Shown one piece after another: positions 1 to 9,892 of a DNA stretch of 64,000 nucleotides. Below the pieces are notes generated by a model, which worked only from the letters and a program-made list of their open reading frames with translations, made no database searches and was not told the origin of the DNA. Location of the stretch: contig BDIU01000186.1 of NCBI GenBank assembly GCA_002118135.1, positions 124,001 through 188,000 on the forward strand, written 5' to 3'. The translations under genes were made by a program, and so were the position numbers. The first letter of the stretch is position 1. The number at the start of each line of letters is the position of its first letter. Origin of the DNA: Trebouxia sp. TZW2008. Taxonomy: Eukaryota > Chlorophyta > Trebouxiophyceae > Trebouxiales > Trebouxiaceae.

Positions 1-887
1 TTGCCAGACCCATGCAATCAAAATCATGGTCTTTTCCTAAGAATCCTGCACTGCCCAATTCTTCGATAAGCCCATGCAGTCAACATTGTAGAAAATGCCT
101 TGCATATGCATGGCATTGCCAGAGAGATGCGCAGGCCACTGTTCCAGCAGCATAATAGCCTGCGCATCTGGGCACAAATGCATATAAGCCCAGGCTCAGA
201 CAGACACTGTCAAGCGAACACAGCAATGGACAGATATCGACAATGATGTATCTACAACAAAGATGAAGATGAAGATAATGTCTTGCAGCACGATCGTGTA
301 GTGAGTTGGTGACAATGGCATGATTTAGTGATGCTGCTGGTGTTGTCTTGCATCAACCCATGTATCAATGTGATAACAATGTCATGATGTAGTTGTGCTG
401 TTAGTGATGCCTTGCACAAGGGCCACGAGTTGAAGTGGTGGCAATGTCATGGTGCAGGTTTCTAGATGGGCGTGTGTGGCCCTTGGAGGATGAGCTAGAG
501 GTGGCGCTCATGATAGACCTCATCAGACATGTCACAGGTGAAATTTACCCTAGTTTTGTGCTTTCGCGCATGTTTGATTCAAAGCACACTTGTACTCCAA
601 ACAGCATTTGAGGCAGGGCAGTTGCATCATCCCTCCCCTGTAAGCACCTCCTTTTGTCCCTTGCAGGCTGGACTGTTCGCTATGCAGTGTCGCCTGCATT
701 TTGCTGCTGTCAAATTGCTTTGCAATGCTCAGGATGTGTGCTGTGCAAATATCCTAGCATCTGTCTGCCAACTTGCTGTGTACCAGATGCTTGTCTATGA
801 TAGTGTGTTCACGTTCTGCTTTTACCAGTGCTGAGTTGAGCACACATCTCCAGCAAAGGTCTGATCCAATCCACTTGTCTTGTTCAG
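1..887. other. Unresolved left-edge sequence
   Basis: I see no recognisable domain here. The stretch lies upstream of the exons at 888-1637 on the plus strand, so it probably holds introns and earlier exons of that gene. A pyrimidine-rich acceptor near 660-666 followed by open sequence is one candidate exon, but I could not fix its phase. The bases around 240-420 form loosely repeated TGATG/ACAATG-rich sequence without a clear unit. Confidence 0.3.
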
Positions 888-1637
888 GTGTCAAACTCAA
901 GGCATACTTTGTCCCTCTTGATGCGCAACAAGACAAGGATGGACAGAAGTCTCTCAAGTAAGCCGCAGTTAGCCATTCTGCATTGTTCTGCAGTTGATGC
1001 GCATACTGTGGATGATGTTTTGTGCGACAATACATGGTCTTCTTGGTAGAGGCTCAGTGGCTTCTAAGCTCCAGTGATCTGAAGGCCTAGATGATCTGCA
1101 TTTTGATGAACAATTTTTGCCTGTAGACTGCAAGACCATGTGTGGGGCTAATCTTAGGTTCCTGATGTGCTGTTGTCTTGACCGGTTGCTTGTGTCCATG
1201 CAGGTTGCAACAGAAGTTTTCATTGTGTGGCTGCTTCAAGCACAATGACGGCTTCCTTCACATCTTGAGGATACGAAGCATCAGGTGAGAGCTGCACCAC
1301 TTACCATAATTGCATCTTGCAATCACGGCTGCTCAGCATTTGTACAAAGGGCCCAGAACTTTGCTTGGACGTCAGGCTGCCCACATTACCTGACTGCTTT
1401 TGCAACACAGAAGCCTCTCTCTTCACCAGTTTGAAGTCCATATTTACCTTTCAGCATTGTTTGTTGCTCATCTGCTTTAGGGTGCAGTCTGTGACATGCT
1501 GTAACAAGGTGTATCATGGTGATTGCAGGCTACGCAGTTGGTTCAAGCCCCACAACCCAGGGCTCACTGCTGCAGAGGCCCTCACCTCTGCATTCTTTAC
1601 CTACCATTATGATGAAGATTTCACTCCCAACATCTAG
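888..1637 (+). CDS. 3' exons of an unrecognised multi-exon gene
   Basis: Three exons splice cleanly in phase: 888-957, 1204-1284 and 1481-1637 (TAG stop). Acceptors are TTCAG, TGCAG and TTTAG; donors are GTAAGC and GTGAGA. The joined C-terminal part, about 101 residues, has a lysine-rich start (GVKLKAYFVPLD), then a cysteine/histidine pattern (LCGCFKHND, later TCCNKVYHGDC) that resembles half of a PHD- or treble-clef-type zinc site, and ends EDFTPNI. I do not recognise the family and assign no function. The 5' part lies at or beyond the left edge of the window. The matching splice phases at two successive junctions are the main reason for calling it real. Confidence 0.5.
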
Positions 1638-2580
1638 ACCTGTCATTGTATTGTTTCTCTGAGGGAAAACACCATTTTGGCAGCTTTCAGCGCCTCTGTG
1701 AGTTGTTTCACGGCTTTCTGAGCTGTATGTATTCAACGAGTATGCAGTAGATACTCAACCCGCTATTGCAATTGCAAGCCTGTTTGCGTCTGTAGCTTTT
1801 ATAGCTTTGGTCCAAGTATTGGGTCTGAGTTCACAGCAGCGGTGTACTTTATGCAGTACTGTGTGGCAAAAATGTTCTGAGGCGTCATCTCCTGCTGGTC
1901 TGTAATTAGGCCTGTTCTTGCTGTGTTTGTTTAGGACTGTTTCTGTTGACATAGACTGATGGAATCCTACGGCTAAGCTGCGCACAGCTGCTATGTCAGA
2001 GAGTGTCATTCAAGCCGTTGCTTGGAGTGCGTGGCTTTTCCAGGCTTCATGCAACCGTCAGATTTTAAGTTCTGTCAGTGCCTGAAGCCTGACTTGATTT
2101 GAAAGTGTCAAATATGTACCCATGAGCAGCAGATTTGTAGGCGTTACCGCCTTTATCCTCAAGCATGTTTGCTGTAGCGCTCAAACAGACAGGAATGACA
2201 CGCGTGGGGTGCACGGTCGTGATTCGAAGTACAACAATTATGCACTGCAGGTTGTAATGATCTGAACGCAATTTCAGAGCATGCTCTGCAATGACTGCAT
2301 CATGTGATACTGCTGCAATGCAATGATCACATCAAGTTTGAAAGGACAGCAGAGACCACACTAGTTTATGCAGTGCCATCAAAAGCTCAAACCGTTACGT
2401 CAACACACAGCATCATCACACTCAACACTTCCTTGCAAGCAATTGCACATAGCTCAACAGGACACTGATCACAATCAGGAGACAAAGCTGCAACATGAGA
2501 CAGCCCAGATGACACTTATCAAGATTTGATCACATTGTGCTTGACCTCCAATCAAATTGACGACAGTTCAATGTCTCACA
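1638..2580. other. Convergent intergenic region
   Basis: This lies between the stop of the unknown plus-strand gene and the stop of the minus-strand GT8 gene, so it should hold both 3' UTRs. TGTAA occurs in the plus orientation near 1898 and 2251 and could serve as poly(A) signals. I see no coding exon. Confidence 0.4.
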
Positions 2581-5500
2581 TTATTGACTGCAAAGAAATT
2601 GGTGTCCTGGAGCATTAGGTATCCTCTTGAACGGCTTAAACTGTGTGTGATGTACAACTCGCGGTATGACTCCACCTAGCGTCACATTGCCATCAAGTCT
2701 ATCTGGCAGCGCATTGTACTCCAGTGGGAGTGTGTATCGTGTGTACTTGAAGTACCAGTCAAAATAGTCCTGCTCTGCATTGGTATACTGAAACTGTAAC
2801 AACTCATTACTTGTTGCCAGCCTGAGCATATGTTGTGCTACAGCCTTACATGGCCTCAGGAAAATGAACCCGGCCTGGATCTTGCCTAGCGCGCTATACC
2901 TGCATACAGAGGCACAGCCAGTCTGTCAAACGGTAGCAGGGTCCAACAGCAGTAATGCAGTCAGGTTAGTCAGTCTATGGACAGAGGCTCCCGTTGTGAC
3001 GCCTAATGACATTGACTTTCCTTTCCCTTCCTGCAGTCAGTCTTCAATATTGTGTAGCTCAGAGACAGGGTCAAGATTGTTCGCCAGCTGTGAAATGCCA
3101 GAGATACCTCTTTTTTTCAGTTCAGTCTGAAGGTGTGCTAGACAGGCTCAGCAGGCCCAGCCAGGTATGCACTAGTGCAATCAATTGTCTCAACCAGTTT
3201 GGTCCTGCCAACCTAAATCATTTGTGTTGAGCATGGAGGGAAGTGAAATACTTGTACACAGTTGTCTGCCAAGCGTTCTAGGTTTCCCCATAGCCTTTAT
3301 ACCTGGTGACTGCCCAAACATACACAAGAAAGGCAATCTGTCAAAATTATTCCCCATCTGTAAACTGCCAGAGATGTCTGGGGTCATGACATGCACTGAT
3401 GGTCGCATCAACCACAGTGCCTGCTCAGTCAGAGACGCAGACGCAGCAACAAAGAGATTCAACACCAGACAAAAGCTCCAGGAGCAACAAGGACATCTGT
3501 CACACAGCAAGGGCAAAGGGGACTAAATCTGCAACACTGGCCTGCTCAGGTGGAGACGCAGGTGCAGCAACAAGTAGATAGAGAAGCAGACGGCATCTTC
3601 AGGAGCGACAAGGACAGCTGTCATACAGCAAGGGCAAATCTGCAAGACTGGCCTGCTCAGTTCGAGACGCAGGTGCAGCAACAAGTAGATACAAAACCAG
3701 ACAACAGCTTCAGGAGCAACAAGGACATTTGTCATACAGCAAGAACAAATCTGCAACACTGGCAGAGCACTGCAATGTGGCAGCAACTGTCTGCAGGTCG
3801 GTGTAAAGCCCAAAGGGAACTGAATTCTCCAAAATTACAGAAAGGTATCTGTTGTGTTCTGCTGTGCATGTGTGGGTCATGCAGAAGGTGTAAGCTAATC
3901 ACAAAGTACAGTAACTTTCTCTTGAGAAGGACACTCGATGTAAGGACATTCTTGATGTAGGGACGATGCAATCGAAGATCGGTCACTGCATTCTGACTGC
4001 AGTGGTACCTCTTGAGTGAGGACAATCTGCTAAAGGGACAATTACTTAGGAAACAAAACAGGGTGAGGCCAACATGTGACCTGCCTCGCATTCGCGCGGG
4101 CATAGGTGTGAAAACAATCAATCAATCAAAGCAGTCATTACAAGAAGAAGGGTGCTTAGCCCACCTGTTCCAAACTTTGCCATTGTCTGGCACAGCTGCA
4201 AAGTCAGTGGGCAGGTGGAAGAGGTGTGTCAGGTCGCCCAGCACCGTCACATCCACGTCAATCATAATTATGCCGTCCCACTGGACCTGCTCCCACACCC
4301 GCATCTTCACCCAGTTCAGCGTATACCTGTGGGTAGCATGCAGAGCTTACATTCAGCTGGACTTTCAGTTGCTGCAGTAATCTGCAAAGGCAGTGGGCAG
4401 ATGGAGAGGTGTGTCACGTCACCCAGCACTGTCACAACCACATCAATCATAATGCCGTCCCACTGAACTTGCTCCCGCATCCACATCCTCACCCAATTCA
4501 GCGTATACCTGTGGACATCATGCAGAGAATTGACTGAACTCAGTTTATGATTGTATAAGTACAAGCAGATTCTGGATCATCATTCAGCGCCAAAGCCACT
4601 CAGTAGGTTCAGGGAAACCCACTAGCTGGGAACCAGTGGATGAGCATGCAGGTTGGCAACAGCAACATGAGGCCCAAACTGGACTTGCTGATAATCTGTC
4701 ACCAGCAGGAAACACGGGAGCATGTTATGCCTAAGACTGCATGCAATCTGCAAAGGATGATCACGAGCAGACACCAGAGCATTGGCTCATCTTAGCAGCT
4801 CTGAACAAGGTGCTGAGGCAAGGTGTACATCAGCAAGCCAATCATGCAATGCTTGGAGGATTTGCATCAACAAATTACTAATCAAATCACAGCAGGAGTG
4901 GTTCACTCTAGGCTACCGTACCACTTTCTCCAGCATTGTAGCAGCCTCGCCACAAAACTACAACATTCAAAGCTGAACTTGGTGCACAGCTTGATGCACC
5001 TAATGCAGGGATGTCGAACTGGACAGACTTAGACAGAAGAAATGCAGCAGCTCACCTGCCATCTAGCTTGAAATTGGCAAACTGTATGTCATCCACCAAC
5101 AGGAGACTTCCGTGCTTCTTCACTTCAAGCTGTGTTGCGCTGCTGAGGTCCCCCTCCACCGCCATTATTGTCAAGCTGACCCCAGGATTCGTCTTCTTCA
5201 AGGAACAGCTCAGTTCCTGTTACATAGCGCAATTCAGACTATATCTATCAGTGTCAGGTACTTAGAGAGTATCAGGTGCTTTTGTTGATGTCTGCAGCAC
5301 AGACATGAGGCGTGCATGTATCACGTATGGAGGTGTTGTAGTGTGTTGTCGGTGAGATAATACTGAACAGCTGGAACTAGTGATGTAATGACGGCAGGCG
5401 CACCTGCAAAATTTGCTTGTCTGCTCAGCTGCAGCGATGTAGTGTCTGCCTGCTTGCTGAGCTGCAGGAGGGCTGACACAAACACCAGACGGCTTTCAGC

Positions 5501-6695
5501 AGCTTTTTGACAACCCTTGAGAAGGGAATGCACAGAGACCAAAATGAAAGTAAAAGTTGAAGTCTGCGCTGTGAGGTGTCGGAACTTTGAATGCATGACA
5601 GTGCAAAGAGGACTGCACGTCTGCAGGTTGTGCTTTTCTTGCTCTTTTGACACCAATGCGAGCAAGTGTTCATGCTCTCAGGGAGGTAAGTACCTGAAGA
5701 AGGGGCAGATACTTGTCTGTCCTCAAGGTTGTTATGATTGTGTAGCGCCCTTTATCTTGGGTGACGCATGTCTCAGCTAGGCAGCACCTTGGACTGGGGT
5801 TGATTGATTCTGTTCTACCAGCATAATAGCTGTTCCAGTTAGTTGCAACATAGCTATGGCTTGCCTGCACTTACACAACACACGTTGCACAAATGGCAGC
5901 TGCTGACAGCATCACAGCTGCGCTGAACTCTACGCATGCTGTAACTGAGGGCATGAGGAACAGTATAGTAGCTGCTCCAATTGGTTGCAACATAGCTATG
6001 GCTGGCCTGCAGTCGTGCAGCATTTGTTGCACAAACAGCAGCTGCTGACAGCATCCCAACTGCACAAGATTTTGCAGGTGTTGTGATTCAGGCATGAAGA
6101 AGAGCATAGTAGCTGACTCAATTAATTGCAACATAGCTAGAGCTTTTGCACAGCATGTGTTGTGCACTTGGGAGCTGCTGATGAGCATGACAGCTTGCAC
6201 AAGTGTTGCAGATGCTGTGACTGAGGGCATGAAGAACAGTATAGTAGCTGCCTCAGTTGATCGCAACATAGCTAGAACTCTTGCACAGCATGTGTTGCAC
6301 ACACAGCAGCTGTTGATGAGCATGACAGCTGCGCAAGACGTTGCAGGTGTTGCAACTGAGGGCATGAAGAACAGTATAGTAGCTGCCTCAGTTGATTGCA
6401 ACATAGCTAGAGCTTTTGCACAGCATGTGCTGCTCACATGGCAGCTGCTGATGAGCATGACAGCTGTCTCACATGTAGCACGACAGCTATCTCACATGTT
6501 GCGGGTACTGTGATTGAGGGCATGGAGCAATCTGAGGGTGCACAATGATCTCTTGAGCGCTTTGTATTGCGCGCAGAGCCCAAGAAAAGGGCAGCAACTT
6601 GCCTGCAATCTATTCCTTAGGCTGAAGTCCAACAGCAGCCAAGCACCAAGGTAGCACAGCCATGCTAGGGTAGACAGCAACAGCACTGTGTGCAT
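2581..6695 (-). CDS. GT8 family (glycogenin/galactinol-synthase-like) glycosyltransferase
   Basis: A nucleotide-sugar-dependent retaining glycosyltransferase, probably Golgi-resident. Exons in transcript order: 6603-6695, 5694-5771, 5056-5216, 4165-4326, 2581-2821 (TAA). They close in frame to 244 residues. Residues 1-31 form a signal anchor (MHTVLLLSTLAWLCYLGAW). Next come the GT8 opening TTLRTDKYLPLLQ, a segment ending VDDIQFANFKLDG, the metal-binding DxD as MIDVDVTVLGD, and the C-terminal part with NAEQDYFDWYFKY and PRVVHHTQFKPF. The first intron uses a GC donor (GCAAGT). The model lacks the FNSG-type segment expected between DxD and NAEQD, so an exon may be missed or lost. The start is the ATG just before the hydrophobic stretch, but the frame stays open far upstream (see 6492-7445). 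The family is secure; the acceptor is not known. Confidence 0.82.
3135..3220 (+). repeat. Dispersed repeat R2, copy 1
   Basis: The core GACAGGCTCAGCAGGCCCAG is followed by a conserved tail ending near TCTCAACCAGTT. It recurs at 13983-14060, 53693-53777 and, reversed, 58162-58206, always outside exons. The family is unidentified and no terminal repeats are visible. Confidence 0.6.
3417..3775. repeat. Tandem repeat, about 111-121 bp, three copies
   Basis: Three imperfect units with GAGACGCAG at 3432, 3553 and 3664 lie in the last intron of the GT8 gene. Each unit carries AGGAGCAACAAGGACAT and a TTGCAG-like acceptor on the minus strand. They could be echoes of a GT8 exon that has been lost, but I cannot show the parent exon. 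Confidence 0.7.
3909..4065. mobile_element. Truncated pogo/mariner-like MITE
   Basis: It starts after a TA with a CAGTAACTTTCTCTTGAGAA terminus and shares the GATGTAAGGACATTCTTGAT body with the intact elements at 46558-46731 and 59729-59885. The right terminal repeat is not recognisable. It sits in a GT8 intron. Confidence 0.6.
4388..4508 (-). pseudogene. Decayed echo of the GT8 DxD exon
   Basis: This near-copy of the exon at 4165-4326 begins 182 bp upstream of the real acceptor and keeps that acceptor and the YTLNWV start. The DxD region reads IDVVV instead of IDVDV, one codon is lost, and the frame breaks before the donor, so it cannot supply a working active site. It lies in the intron before the real exon. 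Confidence 0.85.
5812..6480. repeat. 135-141 bp minisatellite, about five units
   Basis: Units recur at 5955, 6096, 6231 and 6366, spaced 141, 135 and 135 bp, with a partial earlier unit. Since 135 is a multiple of three, both strands stay open for long stretches (+6094-6513 and -5871-6458), which explains those frames without a gene. It lies in the first intron of the GT8 gene. Confidence 0.85.
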
Positions 6696-7445
6696 GCCAG
6701 AGGGGACGTGGAACATGCCACATAGCTTGTTGCATCTTGCATGCAATGCCCCTCTTGAGCCAGACTTGGGGCTGCCCATGTACACTGGCAAGCCAGGCGA
6801 GCCTTCTCTGCTGGGAGGTTGGGGGACGTGACGATGTCCAAGACACTGGGGTGCCCCCCTGCTGTCAAGGGGGGCACCTGTTGTCAGACTAGCTGCTGGT
6901 ATTGTGCGTCTGAACGTGTGAATGCTTAGCAGCGGCCCCCCGGCACCCTTGCTGGCTGCACAGCAAAGCCTGAAGCGTTTGATGCTCCAGCAAGGTGCAG
7001 AATGAGACCCTCGGGGGTCCACTGACTGCTTGCTGGGTTGGTGTAGGAGGAGCTGTGTGACTGCACTAGCTGCAGCTGTGTGTGAGCCAGAATCTATGCC
7101 AACGCTGATAGCCAAGCCTTTCACGCCAAAGTCACTCTGCCATCCCAGCTGTGACAGGGTACAGACGACTGTATCTGCTTTCGAAGTCTGTATATCCCAC
7201 TGTAGCAGAAAAGGTATTGATCGCAGCGGGCCAACAAGGTCAGCGATAGCGCGACGCAGCGGGGCAACAGCAGGCCCAAAGAAGGCAAGGTGCACACAGC
7301 GATTGTTCGCCTCGACAGACCAAGCGTCGCTTAGGCTCACGCTGCTCTGTGTTGTGCATGCGCACTGACAGGCCAATTGCATATCTGTTTCGTTCCATGA
7401 CTCACCCTGACATTGCCAGTCAGTCCGACTAGACGGTCCACCCAA
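6492..7445 (-). CDS. Long open frame upstream of the GT8 start, function unknown
   Basis: A 317-codon open frame on the minus strand contains the proposed GT8 first exon in the same frame. Residues about 45-135 look protein-like (HLAFFGPAVAPL, FGVKGLAISVG), while the following 110 residues are low in hydrophobic order and rich in Gly, Ser, Pro and Arg. It may be a long N-terminal extension of the GT8 protein, a separate exon spliced elsewhere, or a GC-rich 5' UTR that is open by chance. I recognise no domain. A shorter plus-strand frame (7030-7368) overlaps it and looks less convincing. Confidence 0.3.
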   Translation of the reverse strand: MGGPSSRTDWQCQGESWNETDMQLACQCACTTQSSVSLSDAWSVEANNRCVHLAFFGPAVAPLRRAIADLVGPLRSIPFLLQWDIQTSKADTVVCTLSQLGWQSDFGVKGLAISVGIDSGSHTAAASAVTQLLLHQPSKQSVDPRGSHSAPCWSIKRFRLCCAASKGAGGPLLSIHTFRRTIPAASLTTGAPLDSRGAPQCLGHRHVPQPPSREGSPGLPVYMGSPKSGSRGALHARCNKLCGMFHVPSGMHTVLLLSTLAWLCYLGAWLLLDFSLRNRLQASCCPFLGLCAQYKALKRSLCTLRLLHALNHSTRNM

Positions 7446-8318
7446 TGCATGGACTTTTGAGCAGATGCCTGTGCATTGGCAAGTCGCATTTGCTCAAAGC
7501 AACAGCAATACTGCAGAGAATTGAGCCCTTACCCAAGAGCATGTGTGTCAGTGCTAGCGCTACAAGAAGCATACTGTTTGTGTGAAACTTCTGTTGCTGC
7601 AGCTGCTCAGAATTCTGCGGGATGCATTGTTGTGTCAACAGCATGCACTGATCCGTCATCATCATGCACTGTTGCCCTGGTCCTGCTCTGCTGAATTGCA
7701 CGGCCGTTGGGTTGGAGGTTGAGTCAGGGCGGGGTCAAGTAAAATCTGATCACAGGTCCGACGCGTCTCTCTATTAGTCACCAGGGGCACAGCTGGGACC
7801 TCGCAGCTACATGGAATGGTCTGGCGACGAGCGAGCGATCGTGACAGCGCAGTGCACAGTCTTAGCCTAAACCGCATAAAAGTAAACGTTGTGAGTGATT
7901 TCGATTGTACGACCCGACATCCACGCTTGCAGTCAGCAACTCGGCGTTGACTTGATCACCGCAGTTGTGAGGTCACTTGACCGATATCACGTGTGGGCCA
8001 CATCACTTTGATCAGACGGCGCAAACGCGAGGTGCACATGCGTCCTGTCAAGTCGTGGTGCACGTTCGTGGTGTTTTCGCTCTCGCGGTCGATTGTGCTG
8101 AATCTGACGGTCCTTGCTGCAGATATACAAGCCTTCGAGCGCATGAGCTGATTCCACATGCCTGGCAACTCGCATCCTCAGGAAAACAGAACTGGAGATT
8201 CAGGCAGTCGTTGGCCAGAAGACTTCACAGCTGCTGCCACTGAAACTGTTTCTTCAGAAAGGCTGTACAGCAAGTCAGACTCACAGCGCTGTTGTTGGTG
8301 AAACAGCGCTTGGATAGC
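7446..8318. promoter_or_regulatory. Divergent promoter region, GT8 / GT32
   Basis: The stretch between the minus-strand GT8 side and the plus-strand GT32 start is clearly richer in CpG from about 7690 to 8220 than its surroundings, as at the other divergent starts in this window. I see no convincing TATA box. Confidence 0.4.
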
Positions 8319-9275
8319 ATGATGGCCAAGTTGAAGACGGCTGCAAGGGCACACAAGCTAGTGCTACGACTGGCTGTCACTGCTCTGTGCATAGCCTTAT
8401 TCTTGGCATCACCCTGGTATATTCCGTGGTTGGTGTGGACTAAAGCCAGGACACATTATGTGTCAAGTGCGTACACTCCATACTATGCTGTCAACAGAGA
8501 TCACAGCAACTTCACAGTACCCAAAATCATACACCAGACCTGGAGAGACAACAACATTCCCCACAAATGGCAAGCAGCAAGGCAGTCATGTTTAGACCTT
8601 CACCCAGACTATGAATACAAGCTTTGGACCGATGCCAGCTCTGATGAATTCATACAACAGCACTATCCTCAGCTGGCAAACACGTATCAAAAGTATCCAT
8701 ACGTCATTCAAAGGGCAGATGCAATCAGATATGCACTCCTGCATCACTATGGAGGCATATATATCGACCTTGACATTGTTTGCAAGCACCCGCTTGACTT
8801 CTTGCGGACTTACGGCTTTGTCATGCCCAAGACCTGGCCGGTGGGGTTCAGTAACGACTTCTTGGTGGGTTCTCCAGGCCACCCGTTCCTGCAGAAAATG
8901 ATTGACAGCCTGCCTGCCCACAACTGGTGGCTGTTCAGCAAGTATGCAACGGTCATGTTTAGTACAGGTCCCATGTTTGTGACGTCTCTTGCAACCTCTT
9001 ACAAGGATAAGAACCATCTACTGGTCTTGCCTGATGAAATGTATGGCAAGTATGTGGCATCTCCTGATCCGTTGTTTCTGCACCTTCATGGTAGCAGCTG
9101 GCATGGTGAGGATGCCAAGTCAGTTTTGTGGTTTCTGCATCATCCAATCGTCATCACCTCAGTGGTTCTTGTTTCATTGATAGTCCTTGTTGCCTATCTG
9201 CTGATCATGAGATTTAGGGTTTCTCCGAGATACGCACAGTTGGAGGCTCAGAACCCTCTCAACAAAATGTGCTGA
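8319..9275 (+). CDS. GT32 (OCH1/SUR1-like) membrane glycosyltransferase
   Basis: A single-exon gene of 318 residues. After an N-terminal signal anchor (about residues 13-36) come the GT32 motifs KIIHQTWRDNNIP, RADAIRYALLHHYGG and the catalytic DxD in GGIYIDLDIV (D150, D152). A second transmembrane segment, LHHPIVITSVVLVSLIVLVA, lies near residues 275-300 with a short basic tail. This layout matches fungal SUR1/CSH1-type inositol-phosphoceramide mannosyltransferases and other OCH1-like enzymes, which transfer a sugar in the Golgi; the actual substrate is unknown. The start is the first of two ATGs before the anchor. An upstream in-frame extension has no ATG. It is the only intronless protein gene here, which may mean retroposition or horizontal transfer. 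AATAAA occurs about 320 bp past the stop. Confidence 0.9.
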   Translation: MMAKLKTAARAHKLVLRLAVTALCIALFLASPWYIPWLVWTKARTHYVSSAYTPYYAVNRDHSNFTVPKIIHQTWRDNNIPHKWQAARQSCLDLHPDYEYKLWTDASSDEFIQQHYPQLANTYQKYPYVIQRADAIRYALLHHYGGIYIDLDIVCKHPLDFLRTYGFVMPKTWPVGFSNDFLVGSPGHPFLQKMIDSLPAHNWWLFSKYATVMFSTGPMFVTSLATSYKDKNHLLVLPDEMYGKYVASPDPLFLHLHGSSWHGEDAKSVLWFLHHPIVITSVVLVSLIVLVAYLLIMRFRVSPRYAQLEAQNPLNKMC

Positions 9276-9892
9276 CCTCGTGTATGTCTTTGCCAACGCT
9301 GGCTTTGTCTTTTATTAACGAATGTCGTTTTTGCTCGACTAGCTAGCTTGCAGCTGTTGTGAGCTTTTTGACCGCGTACACAATACAGCATTCTTAGTGT
9401 GTCTTTTTCGTCAAGAGACGTGCTTTGGAGCACAACTGACTCAGCACTTGTATATCGCATCTTAAAGCCCCATCTTGTAGAATTTGCAGCTGATCATGAC
9501 AGCTTTGAATGACAGACAGCTCTCTTTGTAGCAGCTTAGGCTTTGTGACGCAATACGCCAACTTCACCAACTGCTCGTTTTGCCAATTGCAATAAAAATT
9601 CTTCATGAGAGTGCAGCAAGCAGACTGGCCTGCATTCCGTTACGGGCTGATGTGTGTCAGCATCGATAATGCAATTGTCGTGTGTGGGGTCCGGCACTGC
9701 CGCAGTGCATTAGCACCAATCTGCACCTGAAACAAGCACTCTTCACCGAAAACAAATCATACCCTTGACATCAAATTGCAAGCATGGCTACTTTACTTAC
9801 ATAAGGCTGCTCGTTTTGCAGATCAAGACTGACAGCAGCTGTTGTTGACTGTTACACATGACAAATGGCATCAGTGAGCAGATTTAGATCAT
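9276..9892. other. Convergent 3' region, GT32 / apyrase
   Basis: It holds the 3' UTRs of both genes. On the minus strand a TGTAA signal (9852-9856) lies about 40 nt past the apyrase stop, the spacing expected for a chlorophyte poly(A) signal. No other gene is visible. Confidence 0.5.

Noticed and set aside
3417..3775. Direct repeats that could suggest a CRISPR array
   Set aside because: Units are about 115 bp and imperfect, the window is plainly nuclear eukaryotic with spliceosomal introns, and there are no spacers or cas genes.
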